In this document: piece after piece, positions 26,285 to 35,117 of the stretch
Layout of the letters: every line of letters starts with the position of its first letter
Position numbering within the stretch: the stretch's first letter is position 1
NCBI GenBank assembly: GCA_949285835.1
Contig: CASEAR010000045.1
Location: forward strand, 1 to 41,473
Source of the DNA: an uncultured Verrucomicrobiota bacterium
GTDB taxonomy: Bacteria; Verrucomicrobiota; Kiritimatiellia; RFP12; UBA3636
Length of the DNA: 41,473 nt
Reading direction: 5' to 3'
Position numbers and translations under genes: made by a program
The notes under the pieces: model-generated
Told to the model about the DNA's origin: nothing
Databases searched by the model: none
What the model saw: only the letters and a program-made list of their open reading frames with translations

Positions 26285-27448
26285 TCAGTTCCTGGGAACC
26301 TTGATTATGTCGTCCTTCTTAAGCACCTTGTCCGGCGGAAAAGAATTCAGCTTGAGCAGATCCTCCTTGGTGCAGCCGTACCTGAGAGCGATTGCTTCAA
26401 GAGTCTGTCCCTCTTCCACCTTCAGTGTCCCGTAATCCGACCCGAGAACCGACGAGGCTGTAAACGAACCGGTGCCGATCTGAGGCACTACAAGACTCGA
26501 TATATCGATCCCACCGTCAGCTTCAGACGGAAGCGCCGGCAAGGGAGGTGGGAGCGGAAGTTCATCCACAGCCTTGGCCGGCGACGTTACCGCGTCAGCG
26601 GCAGGCGCTGCGTCCTTGACGATTCCTGCCGGAGGCACAATCCCGCCGCTCGGACGCTTAACCTCTTCCTTTTTGCTTTCGGCGGCAGCAGAGGACACGC
26701 TTCCGGAAGCCTGCGCCGCAGCCCCCGGAATGCGGAGGATCTGTCCCACGTATATCGCATCCGCATTCTTGAGGTTATTCGCCTTGACAATATCCGCCGT
26801 TTTCACTCCAAAACGCTGCGCTATAAGCGAAAGCGCATCACCGGACACCACGCGGTACTGACCGGGCTCGAGCTTCTTCCCGGAACCCTTAGAGGAAGAA
26901 GTGCTGGCGAACGGCTTGCGGCCCTTCGGCACCTTCAACTTCTGCCCCACACGGATCTTCCCCCAGTTTTCCTTAGCTATTCCGTTTATCTGAGCCAGTT
27001 CCGCAGTGCGTACGCCGTGGGAATTGGCAATAACGGAGAGAGAATCCCCGGACTTGACCGTGTAGATTATGAAACCTTCCGGCGCGGACGCCTGATCAGA
27101 CGCGTCAGACGCGGGCTTCACCGGATTGTCGGCCTCAGCCTTCGTCGGACGCGGAGCCGGCAGGGATTTGCCCGAACGCTTCTCCAGTCCTTCGGTCGGA
27201 TCGTGGTACCCCTCCGGAATAACAAACTTCTGATACGAAGCTCCGCTATTGTCCGCAGATTCGGCAGTACCGGCAACTTCTACATCCACCGGCCTGATAT
27301 TAGTGACTGCAGACTCGCTGTTTTCGTACGGATCATCGCCGTCATTGAACGCTGTGCGTCCAGCCTTCAACGTTTGGCACCCCGTTGACAGGAGAGCCAC
27401 TCCCATGGAAACAATACCGGCCATTTTATAAACCGTATTCTTTTTCAT
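26285..27448 (-). CDS. LysM-repeat lipoprotein (peptidoglycan-binding)
   Basis: 387 aa from ATG 27448 with GGAG 8 bases upstream. The N-terminus MKKNTVYKMAGIVSMGVALLSTGC is a lipoprotein signal with lipobox LSTGC, so it should be lipid-anchored in the periplasm. Three LysM domains follow: YTVKSGDSLSVIANSHGV..., YRVVSGDALSLIAQRFGV... (about 120-240), and a C-terminal LKVEEGQTLEAIALRYGC...IIKVP. They are separated by proline/alanine-rich linkers. LysM binds GlcNAc in peptidoglycan. There is no catalytic (M23, NlpC) domain. Lying between murD and ftsW, it probably acts as a wall-tethering or division-site factor. A strong terminator lies directly after it. Confidence 0.92.
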   Translation of the reverse strand: MKKNTVYKMAGIVSMGVALLSTGCQTLKAGRTAFNDGDDPYENSESAVTNIRPVDVEVAGTAESADNSGASYQKFVIPEGYHDPTEGLEKRSGKSLPAPRPTKAEADNPVKPASDASDQASAPEGFIIYTVKSGDSLSVIANSHGVRTAELAQINGIAKENWGKIRVGQKLKVPKGRKPFASTSSSKGSGKKLEPGQYRVVSGDALSLIAQRFGVKTADIVKANNLKNADAIYVGQILRIPGAAAQASGSVSSAAAESKKEEVKRPSGGIVPPAGIVKDAAPAADAVTSPAKAVDELPLPPPLPALPSEADGGIDISSLVVPQIGTGSFTASSVLGSDYGTLKVEEGQTLEAIALRYGCTKEDLLKLNSFPPDKVLKKDDIIKVPRN

Positions 27449-27488
27449 TTTTTTAACTCCAACCAATCACAACGGCGTCAGCGCACCG

Positions 27489-28877
27489 TCACAACTTACA
27501 CACTGCACAAGAAAACTTTTCACCGCGTTCGGCATATGAGGCGAACTGATCAAAGCTGGCTGTCCCTGGCGACAGCAACACAGTCCCTCCGCCAGCCGAC
27601 ACAGCGTCGGCATATGCTTCCGAAACAGCATTTTCAAGCACTCCGCAGACCGACACGGAGACCCCGTCTTTCCAGACCGAAGCCAGCTCCGATGAACTCT
27701 CGCCTATAAGATACACTTTTCTTACACCGTATGTCACGAACTCTTTGCACAAATCGATCGGTTTTTCTTTGAGTCTGCCTCCGGCAATGAGAAAAACCGG
27801 CTTTTGCGACATCGCACACCCCGCCGCCAGCGCCGACAAACTGGTAGCCTTCGAATCGTCTACAAACAATACGCCGTTCTTTTCAGCCACCCGCTGCATT
27901 CTGTGCGGCAGCGGCTCAAAACATGCGAACCCATGCCCGATGCCGCGCTCATCCAGCCCCAGAGAAGACAGAACGGCGGCTCCGGCGGCGGCAGCCGGCC
28001 CAAGAATACGATTGTCGAAATACGTTCCGGAGATCGGTACGCAGAAGCCGTCCCTGTTCACGACACAGCCCGGCCTCCATTCCCAGAAACAATCGTCCGA
28101 CACACCGAAAGTTACAGGACTACGCCCGAACATTGAAGAAAACCGCTCCGCAAGGCGGTATTCATCGGAGGATGGCCCCGGGACAAAACACCTCTCCGCC
28201 GGACACCCGCCGAAAATACTCATTTTCACGTCCGCGTAGGCATCCATCGTCCCGTGCCGGTCAAGGTGATCAGGAGAAACGTTCAGCACGACGGAAGCGT
28301 CCGCGCCAAGGGCTCCGTGCAGGCTTTCAAGCTGGAAAGAACTGCATTCGACAACAGCCGCGTCCACGCCTTCCATCACAGCGACTCGCGACACTGCCGT
28401 GCCGTAATTCCCGCACGGCACCGAGCGCATTCCCGCCAAATTCAGCGAATCAGATATCAATTTCACAAGGGAACTCTTCCCCTTGCTTCCTGTCACCGCA
28501 ACAACCTTCGTGCCTTGACTTAAACACGACACCCCCATCTCCAATTCCCCGGCCACGCGCACAGACGAACCCTCAAGCACGCGCACCGCATCGCTGGAAT
28601 ACGGTATCCCAGGGCTTATGACCGCCACGGCGTCGTACGGACACTCGCAGCTTGCGCAGAACTGTTTCGCCGAAACGCAGAGATCCTCCCCCGTGAAAAC
28701 AACGCCCATGTCCGCCAGCCGCGCCGCTTCCGGATCGCCGGCCCGGCGCTTCCCGGCGACAATCACACGCGCGCCGCGGCCGGACACAAGCGATGCCGCG
28801 GCCAAACCGCTCTCTCCCGCACCAAGGATCAGATAAGACGAATAACCCAACAGACCGGACGACCTCATCACTCGCAT
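27489..28877 (-). CDS. murD: UDP-N-acetylmuramoyl-L-alanine--D-glutamate ligase
   Basis: 462 aa, the normal length. Motifs: GAGESGLAAA (N-terminal Rossmann fold), VTGSKGKSSLVKLI (ATP P-loop), NVSPDHLDRHGTMDAYADVK, FVDDSKATSLSALAAG, and LLSPGTASFDQFASYAERGEKF near the end. It adds D-glutamate to UDP-MurNAc-L-Ala in the cytosol. The P-loop reads GSKGKSS rather than the more common GTNGKST, a MurD-compatible variant. ATG 28868 has GGAG at a better distance (9 bases) than ATG 28877, so the start could be three codons further in. It follows the all-alpha protein gene by 24 bp and precedes the LysM lipoprotein gene by 40 bp. Confidence 0.95.
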   Translation of the reverse strand: MRVMRSSGLLGYSSYLILGAGESGLAAASLVSGRGARVIVAGKRRAGDPEAARLADMGVVFTGEDLCVSAKQFCASCECPYDAVAVISPGIPYSSDAVRVLEGSSVRVAGELEMGVSCLSQGTKVVAVTGSKGKSSLVKLISDSLNLAGMRSVPCGNYGTAVSRVAVMEGVDAAVVECSSFQLESLHGALGADASVVLNVSPDHLDRHGTMDAYADVKMSIFGGCPAERCFVPGPSSDEYRLAERFSSMFGRSPVTFGVSDDCFWEWRPGCVVNRDGFCVPISGTYFDNRILGPAAAAGAAVLSSLGLDERGIGHGFACFEPLPHRMQRVAEKNGVLFVDDSKATSLSALAAGCAMSQKPVFLIAGGRLKEKPIDLCKEFVTYGVRKVYLIGESSSELASVWKDGVSVSVCGVLENAVSEAYADAVSAGGGTVLLSPGTASFDQFASYAERGEKFSCAVCKL

Positions 28878-28901
28878 CTCCGCACACCTGCATCCGTGCC
28901 G

Positions 28902-30689
28902 TCACACCCGCGGAGCCCGGCGTCTGTTGAGCCGTGTCTCCTTAAGCTGCTGCGGTTCCGTGAGGATGTTTATCTGCTGCCTGTCCGGAGAAATATTGTG
29001 AGAACGCGACGGCAGCTCCCTCGGGAAGCCCTTCGCCCTCTGATAAAGCCTGTATCCGTAAGTCCCGTGCTGCAGAATGTCCACCATGTCCGGACCGCGC
29101 CACATTCCGAAAAAGTCTATGCCGCCCACGTTCTCCATAATCCGGCGCGTCTTCATTGCCTCGTGGTTGAGCTTCAGAGACATGCCCTGCTTGCAGTCCC
29201 CGAATATAACCAGATCGTCGCGCCGTTCCAGACCGGCAGTGCGGTTGTCCACCGTACCTTCGTACGGCCCGGTCATCCACGGATAAACGCGCACCATCAC
29301 TTTGAAGTCTTTCTTCAGTTTGATCCCGATGCTGCTTTCCCTCGGGTAACCCACAGACAGGCGCACCGAAGGCAGATCGCAGTTCACCGGGAAGTTAACA
29401 GTCATAATGCTGCGGTTAATCTCCACAACGCGCTTCCACGCCGCCAGCATTCCAACAGGAGCCATGGCCGAAGAAGATCCGGAAACGGCGCGGAAATTAC
29501 GGACGTCTATCAGATTCGGCATAGACGCCCCGGTCACGCCCCCGCGAATCCGCGACGCCATGTTGGAATACGTGCGCAGCGGCGAATCTGCGACCCCATT
29601 CGCTTCCAGTATGAAAGACGTATCGGAAATCTGGCTCTCTGCGAGGTGATTTCTCCAGAAACGATGCACATCGTCCCAATATTCCGGAAAGCCGCAGTCT
29701 ACGAGCTCAAGCGCGCATATCATCATGTCCTTGATGCACGAACCCTCGCACACTTCATCAGCAAGAAGCTGCCACTGGATGTACTCCGGAACCCATCCGA
29801 ACGCGGACGAATAACGCCGGACGTAGTCGTAAATGCCTTTGCCTTTAGCCACAAATCTGTCGTTCGCGGTAAGCCGTCCCAGCTTTGCAAGGCCGTATGC
29901 AGTCCACAAAGCGCTGTGAACATGTCCGTAAAACTCCATTCTGTAGTTGAAATAGTGGCTGTAGATCGTCAGATAATTCGCCAGTCCCTCCGCCAGCTCG
30001 AGCGCTAGCCTGTCCCCGCGCAGCTCAAACCTGTCCATCAGCGGCGCAATCAAAGTCGCATTTCGCAAAACGCCGTCTCCGAACCCGGTCTCCACCGCAC
30101 TGTCAAAACCCAAACCCATCACATAAACATCGCACGGGAACGAATAACACTTTTCCGGTATCTCCCGCACGCCGCACCACAAGGCTCTGGTCCTCCTGTC
30201 CGTGACGACGCGTCTAAGTCCCGCTACAAGACCGGACGCACGCGCCTCCGCCAGGTCATTGTCAGGATCGAGAAGACATGCACGGTTCAAGGCTGAAAGC
30301 ACATACGCCATCTCGTGGAATGTGCAATATGTCAGCGGCGCCGACCACGGACGCTTGACCGGGAAACGGAACCCCGACTCAGTGTCCCAGCCTTCGGAAA
30401 GCAGTTTCCCAAGGAGCGCCTGCTCAACATCAGCCCCCTCGCTCGTCTGCAGTATCTCTCTGGCGCATGAAAGCCCCTCATACCACGAGGCCACAAGTTC
30501 GGCGTCATCGACGCGGCAGTGCTCCGCAAAAGCAGGTCCATTATGCAGAGAAACTAGCCAGTACGGCAGATACCCCAAAGACGCATCCGTCATCTTTGTA
30601 AGATAGTTGAGCGACAGCGACGCATGAAAAACCGGATCAAAAGCTTCAAAATCAGTCGGCCTGCCTGCATTTTGCGGTGTCTGATGCAT
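28902..30689 (-). CDS. Predicted all-alpha (alpha/alpha toroid) carbohydrate-enzyme-like protein
   Basis: 595 aa from ATG 30689 (GGAGG 4 bases upstream). No signal peptide is seen. The first 400 residues read as successive long helices with aromatic and acidic turns (FHEMAYVLSALNRA, LANYLTIYSHYFNYRMEFYGHVHSALWTAYGLAKLG, FGWVPEYIQWQLLADEV), as in (alpha/alpha)6 barrels such as GH127/DUF1680-type or related lyases. The C-terminal third looks beta-rich (SVGYPRESSIGIKLKKDFKVMVRVYPWMTGPYEG). I do not recognise the exact family, and no catalytic pair can be named. Placement directly before murD hints at glycan or wall-linked metabolism, but that could be chance. Confidence 0.65.
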   Translation of the reverse strand: MHQTPQNAGRPTDFEAFDPVFHASLSLNYLTKMTDASLGYLPYWLVSLHNGPAFAEHCRVDDAELVASWYEGLSCAREILQTSEGADVEQALLGKLLSEGWDTESGFRFPVKRPWSAPLTYCTFHEMAYVLSALNRACLLDPDNDLAEARASGLVAGLRRVVTDRRTRALWCGVREIPEKCYSFPCDVYVMGLGFDSAVETGFGDGVLRNATLIAPLMDRFELRGDRLALELAEGLANYLTIYSHYFNYRMEFYGHVHSALWTAYGLAKLGRLTANDRFVAKGKGIYDYVRRYSSAFGWVPEYIQWQLLADEVCEGSCIKDMMICALELVDCGFPEYWDDVHRFWRNHLAESQISDTSFILEANGVADSPLRTYSNMASRIRGGVTGASMPNLIDVRNFRAVSGSSSAMAPVGMLAAWKRVVEINRSIMTVNFPVNCDLPSVRLSVGYPRESSIGIKLKKDFKVMVRVYPWMTGPYEGTVDNRTAGLERRDDLVIFGDCKQGMSLKLNHEAMKTRRIMENVGGIDFFGMWRGPDMVDILQHGTYGYRLYQRAKGFPRELPSRSHNISPDRQQINILTEPQQLKETRLNRRRAPRV

Positions 30690-31790
30690 ACACCCTCCAT
30701 ATCGTACGCCCCAAAATCGGGCCTGAAAACATCCCGGCCGCACGGACTCGCACCACGCTCTCTCCACACATCGCTCCCGCAACGCATCGTCCTCGCCTCA
30801 AATCACGAACCGGATCGTTGTCGATTGTCCCACAAAAGCATCACGTATTCAAGAAAAAAAAACTTTCAACGAATTCAACTGCGTCAAAGTCATACCGAAA
30901 CAATGTATTAACACGCAACGTGTTCGGGTCTGGTGATGCTCCATCTGCAAAATCGTTCCGTCCATGCCCGCAGTACATGCATAAAACGGAATCCGCAAAT
31001 TGATTTGCCGGCATAATTTCGGCCGGCTGGCATACATATCTGCCGCTGTACGGCGGCGGATAAATACCGCTGAAAACACATCACGCATATTTTCCCGCAT
31101 CCCGCACGCACCCACCGCCGCCCGGGATGCTGGGATATTGTAAAAGACAAATGCTGCTGCGGCGCAAAGCCTGCTTCCGCGGACGCATTTCAGCCCCCCG
31201 GCTGATGCGCAGAAGAAGTTTTAAACCTGACAAGGACTCACGGCTGTGCAGCCATCCTTCAGTTCCGGCGTCATCCTTCGGATACGCCGCACGGAGATTC
31301 AGTATAGACCGGCTTCTCCCCCGTACGCCGCGGCATTTTGTTTCAAGACGTTTTTTTGCTCTTCCGCATGGCAACAGCCGAACCGGAAGCGCTCCGGCTC
31401 TGTCTGACATGCATGACAGACTAATTCAGAATGCTGCGCTGTGGCGCACGGCAAAGCAACATTGCACGAACCCGAAACTTGCGGAAATCCAGAGGAACCG
31501 AACGGCACAAATGCGCCGCCGTCCGCATGAAACGCCGATGGTCAATACACGGCGCAAAAGTCATGCATCAGCATCAAACAAACGGCGTATGCCGCACGTG
31601 AGCCGAACAGATTGCGGCAAAAGTAAACATGACATACACAACGAAATGGAATTCTGTGCCCTGTCCGCAATAAAACGTACCGCATGCCTCCGACGCAGAT
31701 TTTATGACGGTACATAGTCAGCGCATATTTCCGCCGGGAACGGCATACGGATTATGAAACGTCTCCGGCACGTAGCGGAACGCGAATACG
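30690..31790. other. 1.1-kb gap with no supported gene
   Basis: Reading frames here are Arg/His-rich and lack ribosome sites, so I reject them. The only structures I see are an inverted repeat AACACG-CAA-CGTGTT at 30910-30924, about 220 bp upstream of the all-alpha protein gene, and a T-rich stretch on the - strand near 30855. The promoter for the 30689 gene should lie in this gap. I see no tRNA, and no riboswitch I can recognise. Confidence 0.4.
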
Positions 31791-31819
31791 GCGGCGGCGG
31801 ATAAAAGAGCCGCCGCCGC
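31791..31819 (-). terminator. GC-rich hairpin after alaS
   Basis: A perfect 10-bp stem (31791-31800 with 31810-31819, GCGGCGGCGG against its complement) with a 9-base A-rich loop begins 7 bases after the alaS stop on the - strand. It has no U tract following, so it is a factor-assisted terminator or an mRNA 3'-end stabiliser rather than a canonical intrinsic terminator. Confidence 0.5.
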
Positions 31820-31826
31820 ACCGGCA

Positions 31827-33602
31827 TCACTTCTCGAGAACCGCCTTTATCCTGCGGACGCCTGCGCTCGAAGACTCCTCCTTCAATATGCGGAAATGCC
31901 CCATCCCTCCAAGGTGCTCCACGTGCGGCCCGCCGCACACTTCCTTCGAGAAATTCCCGATAGAGTACACTTTCACCTGCTCGTCGTACTTTCCGGTGAA
32001 CAGCGCCGTTGCGCCTGATTTCTTTGCATCATCCAGCGACATAACTTCCATTTTTACGCTGAGATCCTTCGAAATCTGCTCATTGACAATGTCTTCCACC
32101 TGTTTGATCTGCTCGGGCGTCATTTTCTCAGGATGAGAAAAGTCAAAACGCAGCCTTTCCGGCGTAATATTCGAACCCTTCTGGTTTACATGCTCGCCCA
32201 GCACATTTTTCAGGGCTCTGTGAAGAAGATGAGTTGCGGTATGCAACGCCGTCGTAAGTTCGGAATGATCCGCCAGACCGCCCTTGAAGGTTCCCCCGTC
32301 TCCGTGTGAAACAGACCTGTGTTTCTCAAATGCCTGATTGAATCCGTCCACGTCCACAGTCAATCCCCTCTCGGAAGCAAGTTCAATTGTCATCTCAAGA
32401 GGGAATCCGTACGTATCATAAAGCTTAAACGCCGTCCGCCCGGAAAGCTGTGTCTGCCCATGATCTCGAAGCGCCGAAGAAACCTTGTCGAATTCTTTCT
32501 GCCCGGAAGCAAGCGTTTTTTCAAAACGCGCTTCTTCCAAATGCAGCTCGGAGAGGATATGCGCCCTGTTGTCCGCAAGCTCAGGGTAGACATGCTTGTA
32601 TTCACCAATTACCACGTCTGCTATCTCTTCCGTAAATCCGACAGGCATGCCGAGTTTTTTGGCGTGCCTTACCGCGCTTCGAATCAGCCTCCTCAGGACA
32701 TAATTTGCGCCGAGATTTCCAGGAACCACACTTCCCTTGCCATCGCCGAGGATAAACGTCGCCGTCCGCATATGATCCGCAACTATGCGTTCCGACCGCG
32801 TGGAATCACCGTCCGAAACCGTGGCCAACTCCCTGATTTTTGAGATTATCGGGACGAAAAGCTCTGTTTCATAGACAGTCTGCAGCCCGTTCATCATGCA
32901 GATTGTCCTCTCGACACCCATGCCCGTGTCTACATTGTGACGCCCAAGCGGTTCGTACGAGCCGTCCTCCTTTTTGTTGTACTGCATGAAAACATCATTC
33001 CATATCTCCACATACTTCCCGCATCTGCAGCCCGGACGGCAATTCTCCGAACACTTCTCTTTGCCGGTGTCGATGAACATCTCCGTGTCCGGCCCGCATG
33101 GTCCGGTCTGCCCGGCAGGTCCCCACCAGTTGTCCTCTTTGGGCAGCCGAAATATGCGCTCCTCGGGGATGCCGACACCCTTCCATATCTCAACGGCCTC
33201 CTCATCAGCCGGGACCACGCCATCACCCGCAAAAACCGTCACGTTGAGTTTCTCCGGATCAAACATCAAAACCTGCGTAAGGAACTCGTAGGACCAGCTT
33301 ATCGCCTCCTTTTTGAAATAGTCGTCAAGAGACCAATTCCCTAGCATTTCAAAAAAAGTCAGGTGCGAAGCGTCTCCGACGGAGTCTATATCACCCGTCC
33401 TCACGCATTTTTGCACGTCTGTAAGCCTCGTACCGGCCGGATGTTTCTCCCCCATCAGATAAGGCACGAGCGGATGCATCCCCGCCGTAGTGAAAAGCAC
33501 CGTGGGATCATTCTCCGGTATAAGGGAAGCCCCGGATATTATGGTGTGCCCCTTGGATTTGAAAAAATTAAGATAAAGTTCTCGAAGTTTGTCTGCCGTC
33601 AT
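31827..33602 (-). CDS. alaS: Alanyl-tRNA synthetase, short form lacking the C-terminal C-Ala domain
   Basis: 591 aa against the usual 850-880. The class II catalytic core is intact (LRELYLNFFKSKGHTIISGASLIPENDPTVLFTTAGMHPLV; THLTFFEMLGNWS-type motif written SHLTFFEMLGNWSLDDYF). The tRNA-recognition domain follows, then the editing domain with HTATHLLH (HxxxH) and EVCGGPHVEH (CxxxH), all zinc ligands present. The protein ends just after the editing domain (SSAGVRRIKAVLEK), so the oligomerising C-Ala/DHHA1 part is missing. The end is a clean TGA with a hairpin after it, so this looks natural. Short forms exist in Patescibacteria and some other lineages (from memory). It should charge tRNA-Ala with proofreading. 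Confidence 0.93.
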   Translation of the reverse strand: MTADKLRELYLNFFKSKGHTIISGASLIPENDPTVLFTTAGMHPLVPYLMGEKHPAGTRLTDVQKCVRTGDIDSVGDASHLTFFEMLGNWSLDDYFKKEAISWSYEFLTQVLMFDPEKLNVTVFAGDGVVPADEEAVEIWKGVGIPEERIFRLPKEDNWWGPAGQTGPCGPDTEMFIDTGKEKCSENCRPGCRCGKYVEIWNDVFMQYNKKEDGSYEPLGRHNVDTGMGVERTICMMNGLQTVYETELFVPIISKIRELATVSDGDSTRSERIVADHMRTATFILGDGKGSVVPGNLGANYVLRRLIRSAVRHAKKLGMPVGFTEEIADVVIGEYKHVYPELADNRAHILSELHLEEARFEKTLASGQKEFDKVSSALRDHGQTQLSGRTAFKLYDTYGFPLEMTIELASERGLTVDVDGFNQAFEKHRSVSHGDGGTFKGGLADHSELTTALHTATHLLHRALKNVLGEHVNQKGSNITPERLRFDFSHPEKMTPEQIKQVEDIVNEQISKDLSVKMEVMSLDDAKKSGATALFTGKYDEQVKVYSIGNFSKEVCGGPHVEHLGGMGHFRILKEESSSAGVRRIKAVLEK

Positions 33603-33646
33603 ATTCGTATGTCTTTCATCTATTTTCGCATTGAAAATGTTTTTTT

Positions 33647-33676
33647 ATTATATTATCCCGCACATCTTCAAGGCAA
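33647..33676 (-). promoter_or_regulatory. Probable alaS promoter
   Basis: On the - strand TTGCCT (33671-33676) and a perfect TATAAT (33647-33652) are separated by 18 bp, about 45 bp before the alaS ATG. The -10 region sits in an A/T-rich run. Confidence 0.5.
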
Positions 33677-34240
33677 GGGTAATCTGCAGGACCGCTCCGG
33701 CGGATCCAGCATTCATGTTTCCGCACTGAACCGGAGTACGTTACCTGCCTTCGGCGGCTCCGCCGTACGTTTTTCTTTCCAGCGCTATTCCTCCCTGAGG
33801 GCATGGACGCTGCCTCCTGCAGCTTCTAGTCGGGCATGACTCGTCTTCGGATGCCAGACGTTAAAATTACGCCTGTGGCACACCTTTGCAGATCGCGTCT
33901 CTAAAGTATGCCGCATGCCTTTGCAATGACCAGAATGAAAGCGCTGCTGGGCTTCGTTTTGAGCCGGTTATTCCATGCCTTCCTCAGACGTCTGCGGCCT
34001 TCAAAAACTTGACTTTGGCGCTGGAAACAATGGCGCCTTTAAGTTGTGCACGGAGATGCGCATATCCGGGACGATCTTCAATAATGTTCCCTTTCCGTGC
34101 GAATTTCGCGGGGGGGCTTTTCTGCAGAAAGCGAAACATCACTGTTTCCAGGAAATAACATGTCCGCATGACGGCAATGGAAATGCGCCGCTTTTGGACT
34201 CGCCTGTCCTTCCTGCGCAGGGACGCTGCCTTCCGCAGCT
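33677..34240. other. Non-coding stretch between alaS promoter and the intron-like segment
   Basis: No frame here is convincing. On the - strand there are two related hairpins: GCTGC-AGGAG-GCAGC (around 33811-33825) and GCTGC-GGAAG-GCAGC (around 34220-34234), each followed by GTCC. They share about 18 of 20 bases including flanks, so they may be copies of one element. A segment reading GAGCCG...CTCCGGTTCAGTG around 33720-33765 looks a little like group II domain V, but I could not fold a proper one. The stretch may be the decayed remainder of the intron. Confidence 0.35.
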
Positions 34241-34482
34241 TTCACCCATTCATGCCGGTTCGGTATATGTGAAACATTTCCAAACGGGTTTCGTACTTTG
34301 ATGATTTCCGCCCTCTCATCCACGTTTCGTGCCTCATACCGGCTTCCTGTTCGTCTGGCCAATACGCTGCTATGGGCTTCCTTCCGATTCACCCTCGCGG
34401 ATGACACCATTGTCCGATTGCCGCAGCCTTACCCGTAGGCTTCGGACTTTCCCACGGCAGCAGTACGCCATGCCGGGCGCAC
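34241..34482 (-). ncRNA. Group II intron-like RNA, 5' portion (domain I)
   Basis: Reading the - strand from 34482, the sequence begins GTGCGCCCGGCATGGCG, a typical group II intron 5' end (GUGYG plus the common CCCGGCAUGG continuation). Further in are GGGAAAGTCCG, GTGTCATCCGCGAGGG, GGTGAATCGG-AAGGAAGCC (34371-34397), GACGAACAGGAAGCC (34341-34355) and TATGAGGC (34331-34338), in the order and style of domain I of bacterial group II introns as I remember them. No reverse transcriptase ORF (no YADD motif) is present and I cannot place a sound domain V, so it is ORF-less, truncated or decayed. The 3' end is unknown. Just upstream on the same strand is a T-rich stem-loop, the kind of site favoured by some group II introns. 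Confidence 0.6.
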
Positions 34483-34606
34483 AGAAAAACAATCCGCCGC
34501 AGCCTATGCAGAAACTTCGGAAACTCCAGCAACCGGAGAATTTATTCTTAGGCTGTATTTTGTAAGTCGTTGCAAATCAGCGACCCCCCAAAAAAAATAG
34601 AAGAGC

Positions 34607-34631
34607 AAAAACCGGACGTCAAAGCGACCGG
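34607..34631 (-). terminator. Possible terminator of the tRNA gene
   Basis: On the - strand, 16 bases after the tRNA CCA, CCGG arms (34628-34631 and 34612-34615) flank a 12-base loop and are followed by TTTTT; a T8 run lies a little further on. The stem is short, so this is tentative. Confidence 0.4.
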
Positions 34632-34646
34632 CAATGGATAAAAAGA

Positions 34647-34722
34647 TGGTGGGCCCTGAGGGATTTGAACCCCCGACCTAGGGATTATGAGTCCCCAGCT
34701 CTTACCACTGAGCTAAGGGCCC
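34647..34722 (-). tRNA. tRNA with CAU anticodon, probably tRNA-Ile2 (lysidine) or elongator tRNA-Met
   Basis: Full cloverleaf of 76 nt with encoded CCA (34647-34649). The acceptor GGGCCCT pairs with AGGGCCC, the D arm is GCTC-AGTGGTAA-GAGC, and the anticodon stem GGGGA/TCCCT closes loop CTCATAA (anticodon CAU). The T arm contains GGTTCAAATCC with its stem intact. The loop and the segment TTAGCTCAGTGGTNAGAGC...GACTCATAATC resemble E. coli ileX (tRNA-Ile2 read through lysidine at C34) more than elongator Met in my memory. Sequence alone cannot settle it. It is not initiator-like (C1-A72 mismatch absent). Confidence 0.93.
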
Positions 34723-35117
34723 ACGACTGAAAACGAAGACGATGGTACCACATGCACGCCGCCTGAATCAACAACAAAATCGTAAAAACACCACAGACGC
34801 AACGTGCACGTTACGTCGTAAAAACAGACACCACACAGTAAAAATACATGGACTGAAATGCTGAAAAAGCATGCTGAGAAACATATTTCATTGTAGATCG
34901 CCATAACCGGACTTTGCCGCACCGCAAGTTTGCATTCTGCGGCTGGAGCACAAACACAGGAGTGCCCAACTTTCCTGATTCCAGCGCCTCCGGCGTTCGC
35001 CGTACGCAGATTTTTAATTGCATACATCATCCTCCGCATAATATACTCGCTGCACTGTTATGCGAATGTCGGTCACGCAGATTCTGCAATCTTGGACGGC
35101 AACCTGAAATCTTTCGA
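34723..35117. other. Divergent intergenic region between tRNA and rnd
   Basis: This is the shared upstream region of the tRNA (-) and rnd (+). On the - strand TTGATT (34766-34771) and TACCAT (34742-34747), 18 bp apart, are a possible tRNA promoter. A 12-bp palindrome AACGTGCACGTT sits at 34801-34812. No supported ORF. Confidence 0.4.

Noticed and set aside
31127..31717. 196-codon + strand frame in the 1.1-kb gap
   Set aside because: Very rich in Arg, His and Ser, no ribosome site, no recognisable motif; typical of a chance frame in GC-rich non-coding DNA.
33720..33765. Group II domain V
   Set aside because: GAGCCG and CGGTTC ends are in place but the inner stem does not pair properly, so no 3' intron boundary is claimed.
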